This document shows, piece after piece, positions 11,282 to 24,185 of a DNA stretch of 64,000 bases (its first letter is position 1; each line of letters begins with the position of its first letter). The position numbers and the translations under genes were made by a program. The DNA is from Paramecium octaurelia (lineage: Eukaryota > Ciliophora > Oligohymenophorea > Peniculida > Parameciidae). The notes beneath the pieces are model-generated. The model did not search any database and was not told where the DNA came from. It saw only the letters and a list, made by a program, of their open reading frames with translations. The DNA is taken from positions 367,956 through 431,955 of the forward strand of contig CAJJDP010000074.1 of the NCBI GenBank assembly GCA_905182995.1, written 5' to 3'.

Positions 11282-14183
11282 TTGAAATATTTTAATTTAA
11301 ATAATATTTCTAGTAAATTTGAAGGATATATTAATAATTTACTTCTTTTTGCTTCCAATTATTTAAATAATTTATAGATATTTAGAAGTTCTCACAAGAA
11401 TTAAAAAATCTTTTTAAGTGTAATATGTTCTTTTATTCCTTAAACTTATATCAAGATTGATAATTATTAGAACATAATAATTAAAAGGCCTTAAGGATCG
11501 AGATAAATCTTGTTAAAAATCTCATGAATTAGTTATACTGAAACTATGGTTCGATATTACGCAGTTTTATTAAATTTATTAGAATAAGTTAATATTAACA
11601 TTTTAATTTTTATATTTATAAGCAAAATATAATTTGAATTTCGAATTCAATTGCCTAATTCTTAAAATAAATTACTAAAAAGGTTCGAGATTTACTTTTG
11701 AATTTAGCTTGTATAAAATTATCCATTCTATTATCACTAATATAAATTGTTAATTTGTAATATCATAGTTTATAAGGCTCACATAATTTTCTATGATTAA
11801 TAATTTGTTTCAAATGTAATTAATGACTAAAAATATTATAGCTCTACTAGCTGTAGATCATAAAGTAGCTACTTGAAATTTAACTCCTTAAAATTAATTT
11901 ATTCAAAAATATTAAGTATCTAATCGATGTATTTCTCCAAATCCAAATATTTATTCTCTATTAAATAATGAGATATTTTGACTTATACTATTTAAACAAG
12001 GATGGATCTTAGAATCTTTTAATAAACACTTATCAATCAATATTTTTCAAGTAGTTTAGAAATCTATCTTGTCTAAATTTGACTTTTTTATTCTTATTTA
12101 AAAAAGAACGCCTGCTACTTTGCCTGTACTAAGTTGAAGCTATCAAGTTTAAAGACAGCTGATAAGTTTGAAAAGCAGAGAAATCAACTATTTTCTTCCC
12201 AATAATAATAAAGAATTATTGGTCAATTTCAAACAAACTTTACTGCATAATTTTAAGGAAAAATTATATCTCAAATGAACTTCAGGCTGGCTTGTGGAAT
12301 AAAGATTTCTGCTTTCTAAATAAATCAAATTTTATACTAACTTTATTTAAAATATCTTCTTACTATTTTGTAATAGATTGAATTGGAAGAAGGATGGTGC
12401 CTGCTATTTAGCTGAATCTGTTTTGTGATAAAGAAGCTTAGGTTAAAGTTTTCAATAAAATATGTAAAGTTTCTTGTTAATAATTTAGATTGTTATAAGA
12501 AAAATATAATGGAAATACATTCTGTCTTTTAAATTACAAATTTATATTTTATCAAAAGTTTATCATGAATTAATCTTATTAACCTCGGTTTTGTTTTTTT
12601 TTACACATCTTGAAATATTATTAAATTTACTCAAATATTATCTAGGATATTTCAATCAATACACTAAAGGATAGTAGAAATATATGGAACCAACCACATT
12701 TTATTTTAAAGTCTTCGTTAACATATTTAGCAGCTTCTTATATATATACTAAAGAGCTTAAAGTAATATTTAGTACTGAACATTACATTGCCATTTGTAC
12801 AACAAATGATCATATAATTTTTCGATAGTTGCGAATTAATACTAATTACATAAGATAAATTAACTAAATCAATCCTAACTATAGAAATTCTAAATTTTCT
12901 AAGAAATGAAGAAGCCTATGAAACATAATGAAACTCCAAGATTTAAAACTTCTATTTTCCTTCATCCTTTTATATATAATCAAATTATATGTTGGGTATA
13001 GGTTGTTTGAATTAAGGATAAACATAATATAAATAAATATTAGAACTAAAGCTAGTACTAAAGAGAAGATATCTCTGTAGGCAAAATCTTCCAAATATTT
13101 CAAGTAAAGCAATCCTTTAAATATCAGATCCTATCCATTTACTAATAATATTATTTTAAATCCATTTTTACTAAATAGATCTACAACCCAAATCAATTAT
13201 TGAAATCTTTTATAAAGCCACAAAAATAATTTAGGAGAGATCTCTTTGTCTGACTAATTTTTTTATTATGTTAAATAACCTAATACCTTTTATTGGAAAT
13301 AATTAGAGAGAATGAGCTTCTCTGTCCGAATCGATAATAAAATCAAAAGTATATAAAATGAAGATTGGATTATTTACCATTGAAGATTAGTTAAGAAATC
13401 AGCATTTTATTAATAAAATCGGAAATTTCCTGATGCTTTTTTGAATTCTTTGTAAAACAGCAATCTTTCTAATGGCTAAAATTTTATGAAGTCAAATGAT
13501 GTTTCAATAGATAACAAATCGTAAGATTCAAAATAATGCATAAGTATCTCTTTAGTTTCATTCATATATAAGATAATTTTGAAATTATAAGAAGTTTAAA
13601 ATTTCTGTTAAAACTTCATATCTACCTAAAATATCAAAAGTGTGCAAACTCCACCATATGAAAAAAGACTATATATATTCACCTTTTAAGCCATCTCAGA
13701 GTAATAAGTTTATTTTTCATCTAAATAAGTAGGAAGCTATAAGGTTTGATAGTATGTTTTCAGAATGGGCATGAAATCCCATTGCTTACAGGCAAAAAAT
13801 AACTAAATCAATAAAAAAGTTTATATATCAAAGAGAACTTTATAAAATTTGATTGAAATAATTTCTTATTATAAATTTATATTTAAGACGGGTTTGAACT
13901 CCAGAAATTATAAAATTTCAATTTCTAAATAATAATCGATCTTATTTATAGTTTTGCTATTCTCTTAGCTAACTATTGCCTTAATGATATATTAGGTTTC
14001 AGTTAAATTCAATATTGAATTAAGTAAATGCTTCTAAAAGTAATCTATTTGATTCAATTTTAAGAGGTTAACTAAAGGTAAGTGTTACATATTGTATATT
14101 CCAAATCATCTATTATATTTAATAATCAATTTTAGAGATTTAAATTATGAGCACTCGCTGAAGGTTACTTAATTAAGTCTTCT
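11282..14183. other. Subtelomeric DNA without recognised genes
   Basis: About 2.9 kb next to the telomere. No conserved motif or convincing intron was found on either strand. A 77-codon minus-strand open frame at 13112-12879 is hydrophobic but has no recognisable family and is probably chance. Confidence 0.45.
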
Positions 14184-15863
14184 TCAAATCCAATAATATT
14201 GGATCTTAAAATTATGACAGCCATCATTTTCATTATTTTGATCATCACATTCTTTATACTCATATTAATATTAAATGTAGCCAAATTGATGATTTGATAA
14301 TAATTAATACATAGTGTTACATTATAGATAATACCCATTTAAACATTCAAAGCAATTCAAAGGACATGAAAATTTGCATAAATAGCAACTATCATATGGG
14401 ATATTGTTACCATCTTCACATTCCTCCAAATTTGTTATAAGTACATCCCCGCAAATGGATAGGCAAGATTAATCAATGAATTCAAAACCCTCCTCACAAT
14501 ATTAATTACATACTCCTTCAATACATACTATACAATTTTATGGACATTAGAATGAGCAATGAAAACAACCATCATAAGGAACTAAATTTCCATCATCACA
14601 TTATTCAAGTCCTTATATTTAAATCCCATCGCCACAATGCTGATAAGATTAGCCATTCTCTTAAAAATATCCAACTTCACTTTCTATACATTATTATTCT
14701 TCTAAAATAATAAAATTATATGGATATTGGATTATTATTTCATGATAGCTTTAGGGAAAGTTGTTTTAATTTTCCGACAAAATATATCCTGTATCTCAGT
14801 TATTACATTTTCCAAATTCGCAGCTAATACAATTAACATCGTATTTTAATTAACACTAATAACATCCATCATTTTGATCTTCATCATCGTCATCGCATTC
14901 TTCAACTCCTTAAATAATGTGACTACCGAATAAAGGATGACATTAATTTTGGATTTCTTCGAATTCCCATCCTAGCAAACAACTGATACAAAAATTATTT
15001 ATAACAGAAAAGCAATTAAGAATTTCAGGATCAAAATATATAATATCTGGTTAATAATACAATTCAATATCTCTTGTACCTAATAAAATAGTGTTGTCTA
15101 TTACACGACATAATTTACTCCATTGATTTTGACATTTAAAAAGCCAATATCAAACAACCAAAAAAATCTCAACATCACTCCATAATGAGGAAGTAATAAT
15201 TCCACCATATTTAAGAAAATCACATTAAGCACAAATGTAAACTTCTTAGAATAACCGTTTTGATTCTGTTGACCTTCCTTAAAGACTGGAAAACTTATAT
15301 TTATTAAAACTTAAAATGAAACGTTCCCATTAGTTGCAAGCCAAAAAATCAAAATTGTCACAAACTTCACATCCTGACAGACTTCTTTCAAGATAAAATT
15401 GTAATGTTCTAATACCATAAAGTGACTCAAATCAATAAAATAAATACTTTGCCCGTTACCTCTATATAAATTGAAGATGTACTTTTTTTTTGTTGATGAA
15501 GTAATATTGTACTGTCAAAATATGAACCGTTTGGAGTCCGTCCATTAAGACTTGATAAAGAAGCATTACTATATGTGTTTCTGTATACCTACATCTCATC
15601 TATATACACAGTTATGCCTCCAGCTATTATTAAGTCATTTTTATTTTTAATAAAAACATTATTACAACCAAAATTCTTCTACTTGATAATGAGGTCTCAA
15701 ATCTAAGAAAATTCTACTAATTATAGGAGAACGTCCTCCATATAAAATGATATCACTATTTAATTCAAAAATAGTTGACCTTGTCTAAGTTTACCATCCT
15801 AAGAATGAATATACAATGCTAACCATCAATTCCGTTAGCAGCGGCATCATAATGATAAATCAT
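14184..15863 (-). pseudogene. Decayed cysteine-rich DUF4215-repeat secreted/surface protein
   Basis: Remains of a large cysteine-rich extracellular protein of a kind common in ciliates. From the ATG at 15863 the frame resembles the sugar/laminin-G-like front part of that family (e.g. DLIIAGGITVYIDE), then turns cysteine-rich (GCEVCDNF, YICAQCDF). Four DUF4215-type units follow: EECDDDDEDQNDGC, EQCDDGNLVPYDGC, EECEDGNNIPYDSC and KECDDQNNENDGC. The frame ends at TGA 14186-14184. In-frame TGAs at 15152-15150 and 14798-14796 and at least two frameshifts before about 15650 inactivate it. A 34-nt GTAACG...TTTGAG segment near 15450 may be an intron, since removing it restores frame. The true start probably lay further upstream. 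Function in life: unknown; likely membrane or secreted. Confidence 0.75.
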
Positions 15864-16498
15864 TTCTTCGTAGTTCTGAACTGGCAAAATGATAATAAGA
15901 AATATCAATTAATTATATAAATTCACATTCTTCCTATATTCATTTCTATTTATTATTTTTGATTGTAGAAATTGTTGAAAAATGCACAGCAATAATTTTA
16001 TGACTTATAGAAGATAACTTGGTTCTTAACATTTAAGAATTAAATTAACTAAAGGCAACTTTTGGAACTAATAATCAAAATAATAAATTTTGATCTATCG
16101 AGTCACATTATTACTTATATTAACTTGTGGATTAGAAACTATATCATTTATAACCAAACTTAAGAAACCGATTTCAATTATGTAATTACTCTTCACATAA
16201 TAATGCTTAATTTGTTAACCAAAGCAACAAAATTATCAAAAACTTCAACTTCTTTGTCCTCTATTGGGAGTATGTAATTTAAATAGTTTTATTTGAAAAT
16301 TATAATATACTCTAAAGTAGGACTTGATATTGATTAGACTATGTGGACAAGAGAATAGTAGGTCTAGGCGAAATTTAAGATAAATGAGAAGATAACATTT
16401 TAATGCTACAATTGTATTAATTTAGGAATTAGATATAAATTGACATTATTTTGAAATAAGCTAATATAAGAGCTCACAAGTAGATAAGGAAGATTGCT
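15158..16498. repeat. Direct duplication copy 1 (1341 bp) at contig joint
   Basis: Recurs at 16501-17841 with equal length. At least one substitution separates the copies (a/t near 15371 and 16720). Contains the 5' part of the cysteine-rich pseudogene and its upstream region. Confidence 0.95.
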
Positions 16499-16499
16499 A
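15864..16499. other. Upstream region of the cysteine-rich pseudogene
   Basis: No separate gene was recognised. The minus strand may hold further worn 5' sequence of the neighbouring pseudogene, but I could not follow a frame. Confidence 0.35.
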
Positions 16500-16500
16500 N
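16500..16500. other. Single-N contig joint 2
   Basis: Lone N between two 1341-bp near-identical tracts; an unmerged contig overlap. Confidence 0.95.
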
Positions 16501-17206
16501 CCAAAAAAATCTCAACATCACTCCATAATGAGGAAGTAATAATTCCACCATATTTAAGAAAATCACATTAAGCACAAATGTAAACTTCTTAGAATAACCG
16601 TTTTGATTCTGTTGACCTTCCTTAAAGACTGGAAAACTTATATTTATTAAAACTTAAAATGAAACGTTCCCATTAGTTGCAAGCCAAAAAATCAAAATTG
16701 TCACAAACTTCACATCCTGTCAGACTTCTTTCAAGATAAAATTGTAATGTTCTAATACCATAAAGTGACTCAAATCAATAAAATAAATACTTTGCCCGTT
16801 ACCTCTATATAAATTGAAGATGTACTTTTTTTTTGTTGATGAAGTAATATTGTACTGTCAAAATATGAACCGTTTGGAGTCCGTCCATTAAGACTTGATA
16901 AAGAAGCATTACTATATGTGTTTCTGTATACCTACATCTCATCTATATACACAGTTATGCCTCCAGCTATTATTAAGTCATTTTTATTTTTAATAAAAAC
17001 ATTATTACAACCAAAATTCTTCTACTTGATAATGAGGTCTCAAATCTAAGAAAATTCTACTAATTATAGGAGAACGTCCTCCATATAAAATGATATCACT
17101 ATTTAATTCAAAAATAGTTGACCTTGTCTAAGTTTACCATCCTAAGAATGAATATACAATGCTAACCATCAATTCCGTTAGCAGCGGCATCATAATGATA
17201 AATCAT
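16501..17206 (-). pseudogene. Second copy of the 5' part of the cysteine-rich pseudogene
   Basis: Same sequence as 15158-15863, starting at the equivalent ATG (17206-17204) and cut at the contig edge, so the DUF4215 part is missing. It most likely reflects contig overlap, not a second gene. Confidence 0.75.
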
Positions 17207-17841
17207 TTCTTCGTAGTTCTGAACTGGCAAAATGATAATAAGAAATATCAATTAATTATATAAATTCACATTCTTCCTATATTCATTTCTATTTATTATT
17301 TTTGATTGTAGAAATTGTTGAAAAATGCACAGCAATAATTTTATGACTTATAGAAGATAACTTGGTTCTTAACATTTAAGAATTAAATTAACTAAAGGCA
17401 ACTTTTGGAACTAATAATCAAAATAATAAATTTTGATCTATCGAGTCACATTATTACTTATATTAACTTGTGGATTAGAAACTATATCATTTATAACCAA
17501 ACTTAAGAAACCGATTTCAATTATGTAATTACTCTTCACATAATAATGCTTAATTTGTTAACCAAAGCAACAAAATTATCAAAAACTTCAACTTCTTTGT
17601 CCTCTATTGGGAGTATGTAATTTAAATAGTTTTATTTGAAAATTATAATATACTCTAAAGTAGGACTTGATATTGATTAGACTATGTGGACAAGAGAATA
17701 GTAGGTCTAGGCGAAATTTAAGATAAATGAGAAGATAACATTTTAATGCTACAATTGTATTAATTTAGGAATTAGATATAAATTGACATTATTTTGAAAT
17801 AAGCTAATATAAGAGCTCACAAGTAGATAAGGAAGATTGCT
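16501..17841. repeat. Direct duplication copy 2 (1341 bp) at contig joint
   Basis: Second copy of 15158-16498. The match stops at 17841, where this contig continues into unique sequence. Confidence 0.95.
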
Positions 17842-17871
17842 GGCTGTACTGCTAATCAATTATTATTAATA

Positions 17872-18314
17872 AATGCCAAGAATTTGATGATTCTTAAATT
17901 GATTTTCTGTTAGTGACTGATGATTTATTAGGAGATCTTGAAGAAATGTAAGAATTAAATTATAAGGAGAAGATGAATTAAACTTAGAGAGTTTTTAAAT
18001 TAAACTATTGTGGCTTTTAACTTAGCATTTGCGAAAGTCCAATTACTTTCTTTATTAGGACCTTAAGCTGAAGAGTATCCAAATGTGAATTTAAAAATTT
18101 TGAACTTAAAGGTTTGCTGGAACCTTTACAACTAAGATCATGGTTAATAGGGGGCTGATTTTCTGAAAATGTCCAAAACTTAGCTTGAAGAAAAGTTAAT
18201 CTTAAGTTGACAATCCGAAAGGTAAAGAAGGAGAATGAGCTTTAGAAGATTGATTATTTTATTTTTTATAAATTTAATTTAATTTTGGATATATCCACCC
18301 TCCAAAATAATCTG
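17872..18314 (+). pseudogene. Coding-like remnant, family not recognised
   Basis: Two adjoining open stretches in different plus-strand frames. The first includes ECQEFDDSQIDFLLVTDD-like sequence from about 17872 and runs to a TGA near 18070. The second includes VQLLSLLGPQAEEYPNVNL from about 18000 on, crosses one TGA near 18214 and ends at the TGA at 18312-18314. Amino-acid use is protein-like, with many TAA/TAG as Gln, but a frameshift and TGA show decay. I do not recognise the family. Confidence 0.35.
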
Positions 18315-18851
18315 AATCATCTATTCCTCGATAAATTCTAACTTACTTCACTATTCTAGCTATCGAAAATCTATATTCTGAAATAAGTTTAATATCTTAC
18401 TAAATTTTATTTTAGATTAAGCTGTCCTTAGATAATTATTTATCTTAACAGTTTTTAAGCATTTAAAATAACTGACCTTCCTTACGATTTAAGGAAGGAG
18501 TATGATTTTGTTTTGTGAATTATTAATTTTATGGATTGACTTTCACAATAAATAATAACGAAAAATTGATTTCTTAAGTATATTTTAGCATTAAATATAA
18601 AAGCCAATAATGAACACTTATGAATTAAAACTATTTTAAGGATGTGTCTGATATTTAATTTCTCTAAATATAAAACTATTATACAATAAATCATCATATG
18701 TGATTCAAACATTCTGTCAATATCAAGAATTTTTGAGTAATTTGATTTTCAAGCATATTATGGGATTTTTGTAATTGTGCATACAAAATATGTTGTTGTT
18801 AAGTATTTCTTATTTAACTTCATTCTTAAATTAAACAAACAGCTTAATACA
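18315..18851. other. Intergenic AT-rich stretch
   Basis: Nothing recognised. A minus-strand 76-codon open frame at 18712-18482 has no motif and looks like chance in AT-rich DNA. Confidence 0.4.
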
Positions 18852-19066
18852 ATGGATGAAACAAACTTGCTTAAATAAATATAATAGGACAAAATTACAA
18901 TTGCATCGGAAATTTCATATATTTCCAAAAGAAAATTTAGAGGATATCAAATGGGCAAATTTCAGATTAGGTTCCAAAAATATGTGAACGGTATTTTTAA
19001 TTTAATTAAATAGCAAGATATCTGAATTATTTTAGACTATACTTAAAGAAGAGTTTTTCGGCTTGA
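18852..19066 (+). CDS. Small predicted protein or 5' gene fragment, one 23-nt intron
   Basis: From the ATG at 18852 a frame of 46 codons runs into a GTATTT...AAATAG intron at 18991-19013, and continues in frame to TGA at 19064-19066, giving 63 residues. The product is basic (KFRGYQMGKFQIRFQKYVN). An in-frame junction across a typical micro-intron supports real coding origin. The shortness, and coding-like scraps downstream to about 19600 in other frames (e.g. SKIIKIYDSETQFKFQLNN), suggest it is the front of a longer decayed gene. No family was recognised. Confidence 0.4.
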
Positions 19067-20089
19067 GTGTTGATTTTTATAGAATTTATTTTATTTTATA
19101 ATTGGAAAAGCTGCTCTTCTTTTGACTAAAATATATCATAATTAAATATTACCAAAGTTTGTATTTCTTAAAATTGATTTGGATGGTAAACAAATGAAAT
19201 CCTTGTCTCTAAAATAATAAAGATCTATGACTCAGAAACTCAATTTAAATTTTAGTTGAATAATTTAATTGAAGAAATTAATTTGAGATAGTGAAAATTT
19301 CTTTATACAGTTATTTAAATAAATTTTAAATTTATAAATGGTATATATTTCAATTTTTGCCATTTAGATGTTGTTGAGTTATAAAATCCTTTTATTCATT
19401 TCTAAGGCGACTTTTATTGATAATTTCAATAAGAAACTGCTCGTAAATTTATTGTCTTCAAATATATTAGGGTTTAATATTTATTAAATACATATTTTGA
19501 TGTGAATAAAAGTATTTCATTTATCGAATATTTTTAGCAAGCACTAGTTTTTAGTGAATTATAGAGATTTATTTAACGTTCAGATTTACTCGATAAGTAT
19601 TGATCATTCGTTTAATTATTGTAATTCTACCAATAGAGTTAGGTTTAATAATAATAAGAGAATTCAAATAAAACTGGAAGTATAATTAAATTAGTCTAAT
19701 AAAATTCAATGAAATTTATTATCTTAATTAAACAATATTATCCTCTAATTAACAAAAATTTCAGATTTACATTTATTAAAAAATGGAGACAAGAAGCCTC
19801 TAAAATATGATGTAAAGTTTTATTCATTCATTCAATTAACGGATTATGGTGTTAAATATTTTATTATTATTTTTGGTGATTTTAATATTAAAATATAAGT
19901 GGAGAAAGCTTAAATTTTTCGAATAAAAATTGAAAGCATTTAGATTATATAAAAATAAAAACTATTTACTTAATTCTACTATAAAGCATTAAATTCTAAT
20001 AATTTCTGTAGCTTTCAATAGTTAAGTATTCTTGATATTATTTAATAGCCATTATTTACTAGTATTATGCGACCAATAGTTAATTTAAT
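19067..20089 (+). pseudogene. Scattered coding-like scraps
   Basis: Short protein-like stretches on the plus strand, for example near 19200-19290 and 19500-19610 (NKSISFIEYFQQALVFSELQ), are broken by TGA and frameshifts. They may belong with the small frame upstream or with the cysteine-rich pseudogene downstream. No conserved motif was found. Confidence 0.25.
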
Positions 20090-22260
20090 TTAGAATAAAT
20101 AACTAAAATGGAAGCATTTTTGAAACTTTATGAACCAGTGTGTCAATCAAGTTATATCTCATTTTGTTAAACAATAATTCTTGATTATATTTATAGATTT
20201 TACCGATTAATAAATAATGAAGATATTTCAGATTTTGAATCTCTTTTCTTCATTTCAAATTTTCTATTCCTAAAACTTGTTCTTGATAAGTTAGCAATAT
20301 TAGTTAGATGAAATTATTCTAAATGTTGATGATTTATCAATTGAGAATGGAGCAATACTTTTTGGAATTTGGTCCAAATACAATCCTTGGGTATAACATA
20401 ATAAGTAGGACTTTTTAGATTGTTGGATTCAAATTGCTTTCATTTTCAGAGTTTAATTGGGAAATCATCGAGAAGTTGGAATACATTTACTGTGATTGTC
20501 TTAACCCTTGAAGTAAAACAATACAAAAGTTTGTTGCATTTGCTACTTCAGATGGTCACTAACATTTATATCAAATAGATATTAACCAATCTGAATATGA
20601 AAATGTATGGTATTTATTTGAATTATTATACTACCCTTCTGGAAACATAATAGAATTTATAATAGTAATGAAAATTCAATTTTTTTTTTAAATAATTAAT
20701 TCTGTTCTTTTTTTATAAAATTAGATAAAACTAATTATTGGGGGGAGTTAATTGTACAAATTTCAAATATAAAGTCAATGGAAGCAGGGATATTATTTTC
20801 ATATTTTCCAGGTGAAAATGTATTTGTTATCTGATTCTCTACTCACTAAAGATAAGTTAAAACGAGCGATCTTTAGATTTTACTTATAGTGATAACAGCA
20901 TTATGATTACTGATGGATTTTTAAAATATCAATAAATGACTCTTTGGCACAGTGTATTTGTTAATCTAAATTGCAATCAAATTTCTTTTAAATAAAATTT
21001 TTTGGCTCATGCAATTGATATGAATATTCTAAGTAACATACTGTCTAATAATTTCGCAACTTATTATTTTAGATACAATATGGAAATATAATATAATCAT
21101 TTTAGATTTATTTGGATATTTAAACTAGAAATAATATTTATTATAATTGTTAATAATAAGTATAACTGCGAAATTGCCATTTTTTCTTGTTAGGATTGCC
21201 ATGCTCCAACCAATAATGATTGTTCATCATGTTCTGAAGCATCACATAGAATATACATACCAGGGCATAAAGCCTTATTCTGCCCATATAGCTATTTAGA
21301 TGATTAAATTAATTAGAATTGCTTATCATTTTCTGATTAATTATTTGATATTGAGGATTTACAAAAAACTAATGATTGCCAAAATGGTTACTTTTAGTAT
21401 GATAATTCATGCTATCCCTGGTAAAATATCTGATTATTATAAAAGCCCTTCAAGTATTTCTAATAGACGGGTAATATGTATAGAATATATATAAAATATA
21501 AAAGGATGGAAAGATTATCCAGTATGTATACACAATATCTATATGGATCCTAATGGAAGTCCAGCAAAAATATTCTATGAGTATTATGATTAGTTCATAT
21601 TCGATGGTAAAGAACCATTTTGTGTAGAGATTGCTATCCAAATTTTATATTTTTAATTATGAGAAGATATTTTAACACTTCTCTTTGAATGCAAGAAAGG
21701 TTTGGTCTGTTTTGTTAAAAGCAAATTAACCCATACATATTTGATTTTAATGATATTTGCTAGGTTTGTGATTTGGATCGATGTGTGAGGATGAAATTGA
21801 AATAAAAGATGGAATTTATATTTCATCAGAATGTTAATTTTCAATTATTGAAGATTGTAGAATTTAAAACCATATTACTCAAACTAAACTTGCACCTTAG
21901 CGAGGATGTATGAATTGAGAAAACTTACAAAAATTATTGTAATTAAGCATAAACACCTGACTAGGTAAGTTAGAATTTTTGTTATTCTTTAGCTCTATCT
22001 ATTTCTTCGATATTTCTTTTGTCAAAGAAATTCCGAAGTTAATGGTTGTGATTGTAGTTAACAACTTTATTTCTAATAACTAATTATGATCACTTTGAAA
22101 TACTCTGCACGCACTTGTATATTTGATATTTGCACTAACCAAGAAGAAAAAACAAATCCATCTAACAGTTTAGCTTGTTAACTGAGTTCTCAAATGATGC
22201 AACTAATTGTAATTGAGGATGTCATGCACAAATTAGACCTTGAGGTAATTAAGGATTGAA
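20090..22260 (+). pseudogene. Second decayed cysteine-rich surface-type protein gene
   Basis: The plus strand shows ordered pieces of the same broad type as the pseudogene at 14184-15863. A front piece at about 20310-20400 reads SIENGAILFGIWSKYNPWV. Scraps follow around 20640-20840 (LIVQISNIKSME; a piece reading SYFPGENVF). From about 21168 comes an open cysteine-rich stretch (CQDCHAPTNNDCSSCSEAS, then CPYSY and NDCQNGYF), ending at a TGA near 21430. A further piece at 21506-21660 may follow a 34-nt intron at about 21471-21504, and more cysteine scraps reach 22260. TGA codons and frameshifts separate the pieces. I saw no clear DUF4215 unit, so the subfamily is inferred from architecture. Likely a decayed relative of the minus-strand pseudogene. 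Confidence 0.55.
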
Positions 22261-23612
22261 TCTCTTCTGTTTTCCGATCCACCTTGAAAATTTGTTTATT
22301 TACATAGACTGTTACTTGGAACAAAAGTAAATAGGTGGATAAATTAAGTCATGCACATATAAATACCAAGCATACCTTCTTCCATTTACTCTTCAGGATG
22401 TTATGCAATAATGAGCATTAATCAACATAATTTTTATGCTAAAGCTTCAGTCAGTGCTACAAAATGAATAATTTGAGAATATCATTAAAAAGTCATAAAA
22501 GATTTTTAACTTAGTTTGGATGTTGTTGTTCAAATAAATTCCAATTAATCTTTTGGAATACCTTTTACATCCATAAGGCGTGTATATCCTTCAATAATTA
22601 AGCGTTGTTGTAAGGAAATAAATTTCAATACGAAGAATCTAAGAGATTTTGTAACCTTTAAGATATTAATTTTAATATTTTGATTGAAAAGTCGTGTTAA
22701 TTTTTAAAAATGAGTAAAAGATAGGATGAGTGTTAAAATTTACCTAACTAAAGAAATTAATCGTATTTTCAAAGAATAGCTCCTCTATTGTTATGTGGTT
22801 ACTTCTCAGGCATTTTGTTTATGAAGCCTTTTCTTTTTGTAAAAAAAGAATTAAATATAGCTGTATGGAAATCACTGCTCAAAAGTAACTTTTTTATTCG
22901 ATTTCTAAAGTCAAATTATGTAGTTGAAAGCTGATGTCACAAGTTTCACAGAAGGCGCTGTCAACAAGTCTAAGAAATCTGTCTGGAGGTGAATTTGAAT
23001 AAGTTGAAATGAAAGATTAGAAATAGACAATCTTGCCAGAAGACTTTATACATAAAAATTTTTGCTAATAAATTCATCTTCATCAAATTTTAGTATTTTT
23101 AATTGTTAATAATAGAGTTTTATAGGAAAAGTTTCAAATTTAATAGAATTTAAACATATTAATTATTAATCTATTGAAAAGGCTTACTAATAATCAAGTT
23201 TCCTTTAGAAGTTGCCAATTTAGCTCTTCATTCGATACGTTAATTTTTCCAAATTTTTGAACATAAATATGTAGACCAGACTTTCCTCCACCCATATTGT
23301 ATCAATCTTCTGAATGTTGAAAGTCTTTCCATTTTTCAGGATGTGAGTTTTAATCTTTTATTCATTTTGAAGTTGGTAAATTTAAATTTGACCATTTCTT
23401 ATGCTATATCTAGTAGGGAAGCTTTAAATATCTTAACGAACCACAGTTTTGTTACATTTTAAATTTTTTATTTAGGCAACACAAAAAATTCTTCTGCCTT
23501 TTGGTGAAAATTTTTAATTAAAAGTCTCCTTCTCTAATTTCAGTATATAAGTTTTTTCTAGTTAATCCATTCATTTATGTTAAACGTAAAAATTAGAATC
23601 TTTATAGAGTTC
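22261..23612. other. No recognised gene; possible tail of the cysteine-rich remnant
   Basis: Short protein-like plus-strand scraps near 22300-22460 and 22860-23060 are broken by TGA. Nothing can be assigned. Confidence 0.35.
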
Positions 23613-23809
23613 TTTTCCTTAGGCATAAATTAGGGTTGAGAGGAAAGTAATTATGAATGGTCACCTGTGGATGTATTAGACCTATTTTTCATCGTATTGG
23701 GGAATTCAAAGATAAGGACACAATTTTAATTTTCTAACTACATCACTTTCATATATAAGCCATCCATAAATTATGATTGCTTTTCATTTGCTCAAACAGT
23801 AAGTTACTA
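23613..23809. repeat. Dispersed repeat, copy left of WD40 gene
   Basis: About 200 bp that reappear in the same orientation at 27467-27638, with roughly three quarters of bases alike by eye. Shared landmarks are the block TTCCTTAGGCATAA, a TATTGGGG block and a terminal GCTCAAACA. The minus strand of both could encode a similar peptide (around SPIRQK and NLCLRK), so it may be a worn gene piece and not a mobile element. Confidence 0.65.
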
Positions 23810-24185
23810 TAGTAATCATTACTCCATTGTAGATTTTCTTTGCTCTTACTAAAATTTTCTATACAACTAGGTGTACTTTAAATACTTAACTTTTGTTTAC
23901 CTCAGATGGCATACTGTGATGCATCTCCCTACGAACCACTTTTCAGATTACTGTTAGAGAAAAGTGAAAATAGAATGCATTGCTGAGAGGAGAAAAGGTT
24001 CATAACCAATGTAACTACCTTAACCTTTAAGTGGTTTAACTTTAGAAATTGTGCAGTATATCCTTTTGACTCTTAGATTTTTCAAATGAAATCAGTATCT
24101 ATTTACATATAACACTTAGTTATCAAAAAATAAAAATAGTTAAAAGATATTATATATGTATTTGTAATGTGTATATTGTAAATAA
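23810..24185. other. Spacer downstream of the WD40 gene
   Basis: AT-rich, with nothing recognised. It includes the 3' flank of the WD40 gene. Confidence 0.4.

Noticed and set aside
10271-11377. Long open frames across the N gap on both strands
   Set aside because: They are open only because Ns cannot form stops. The right part translates the telomere repeat; the left part is the last exons of the TPR gene read through introns.
21300-21844. Several short open frames on both strands
   Set aside because: They overlap the cysteine-rich plus-strand stretch in other frames and carry no motif.
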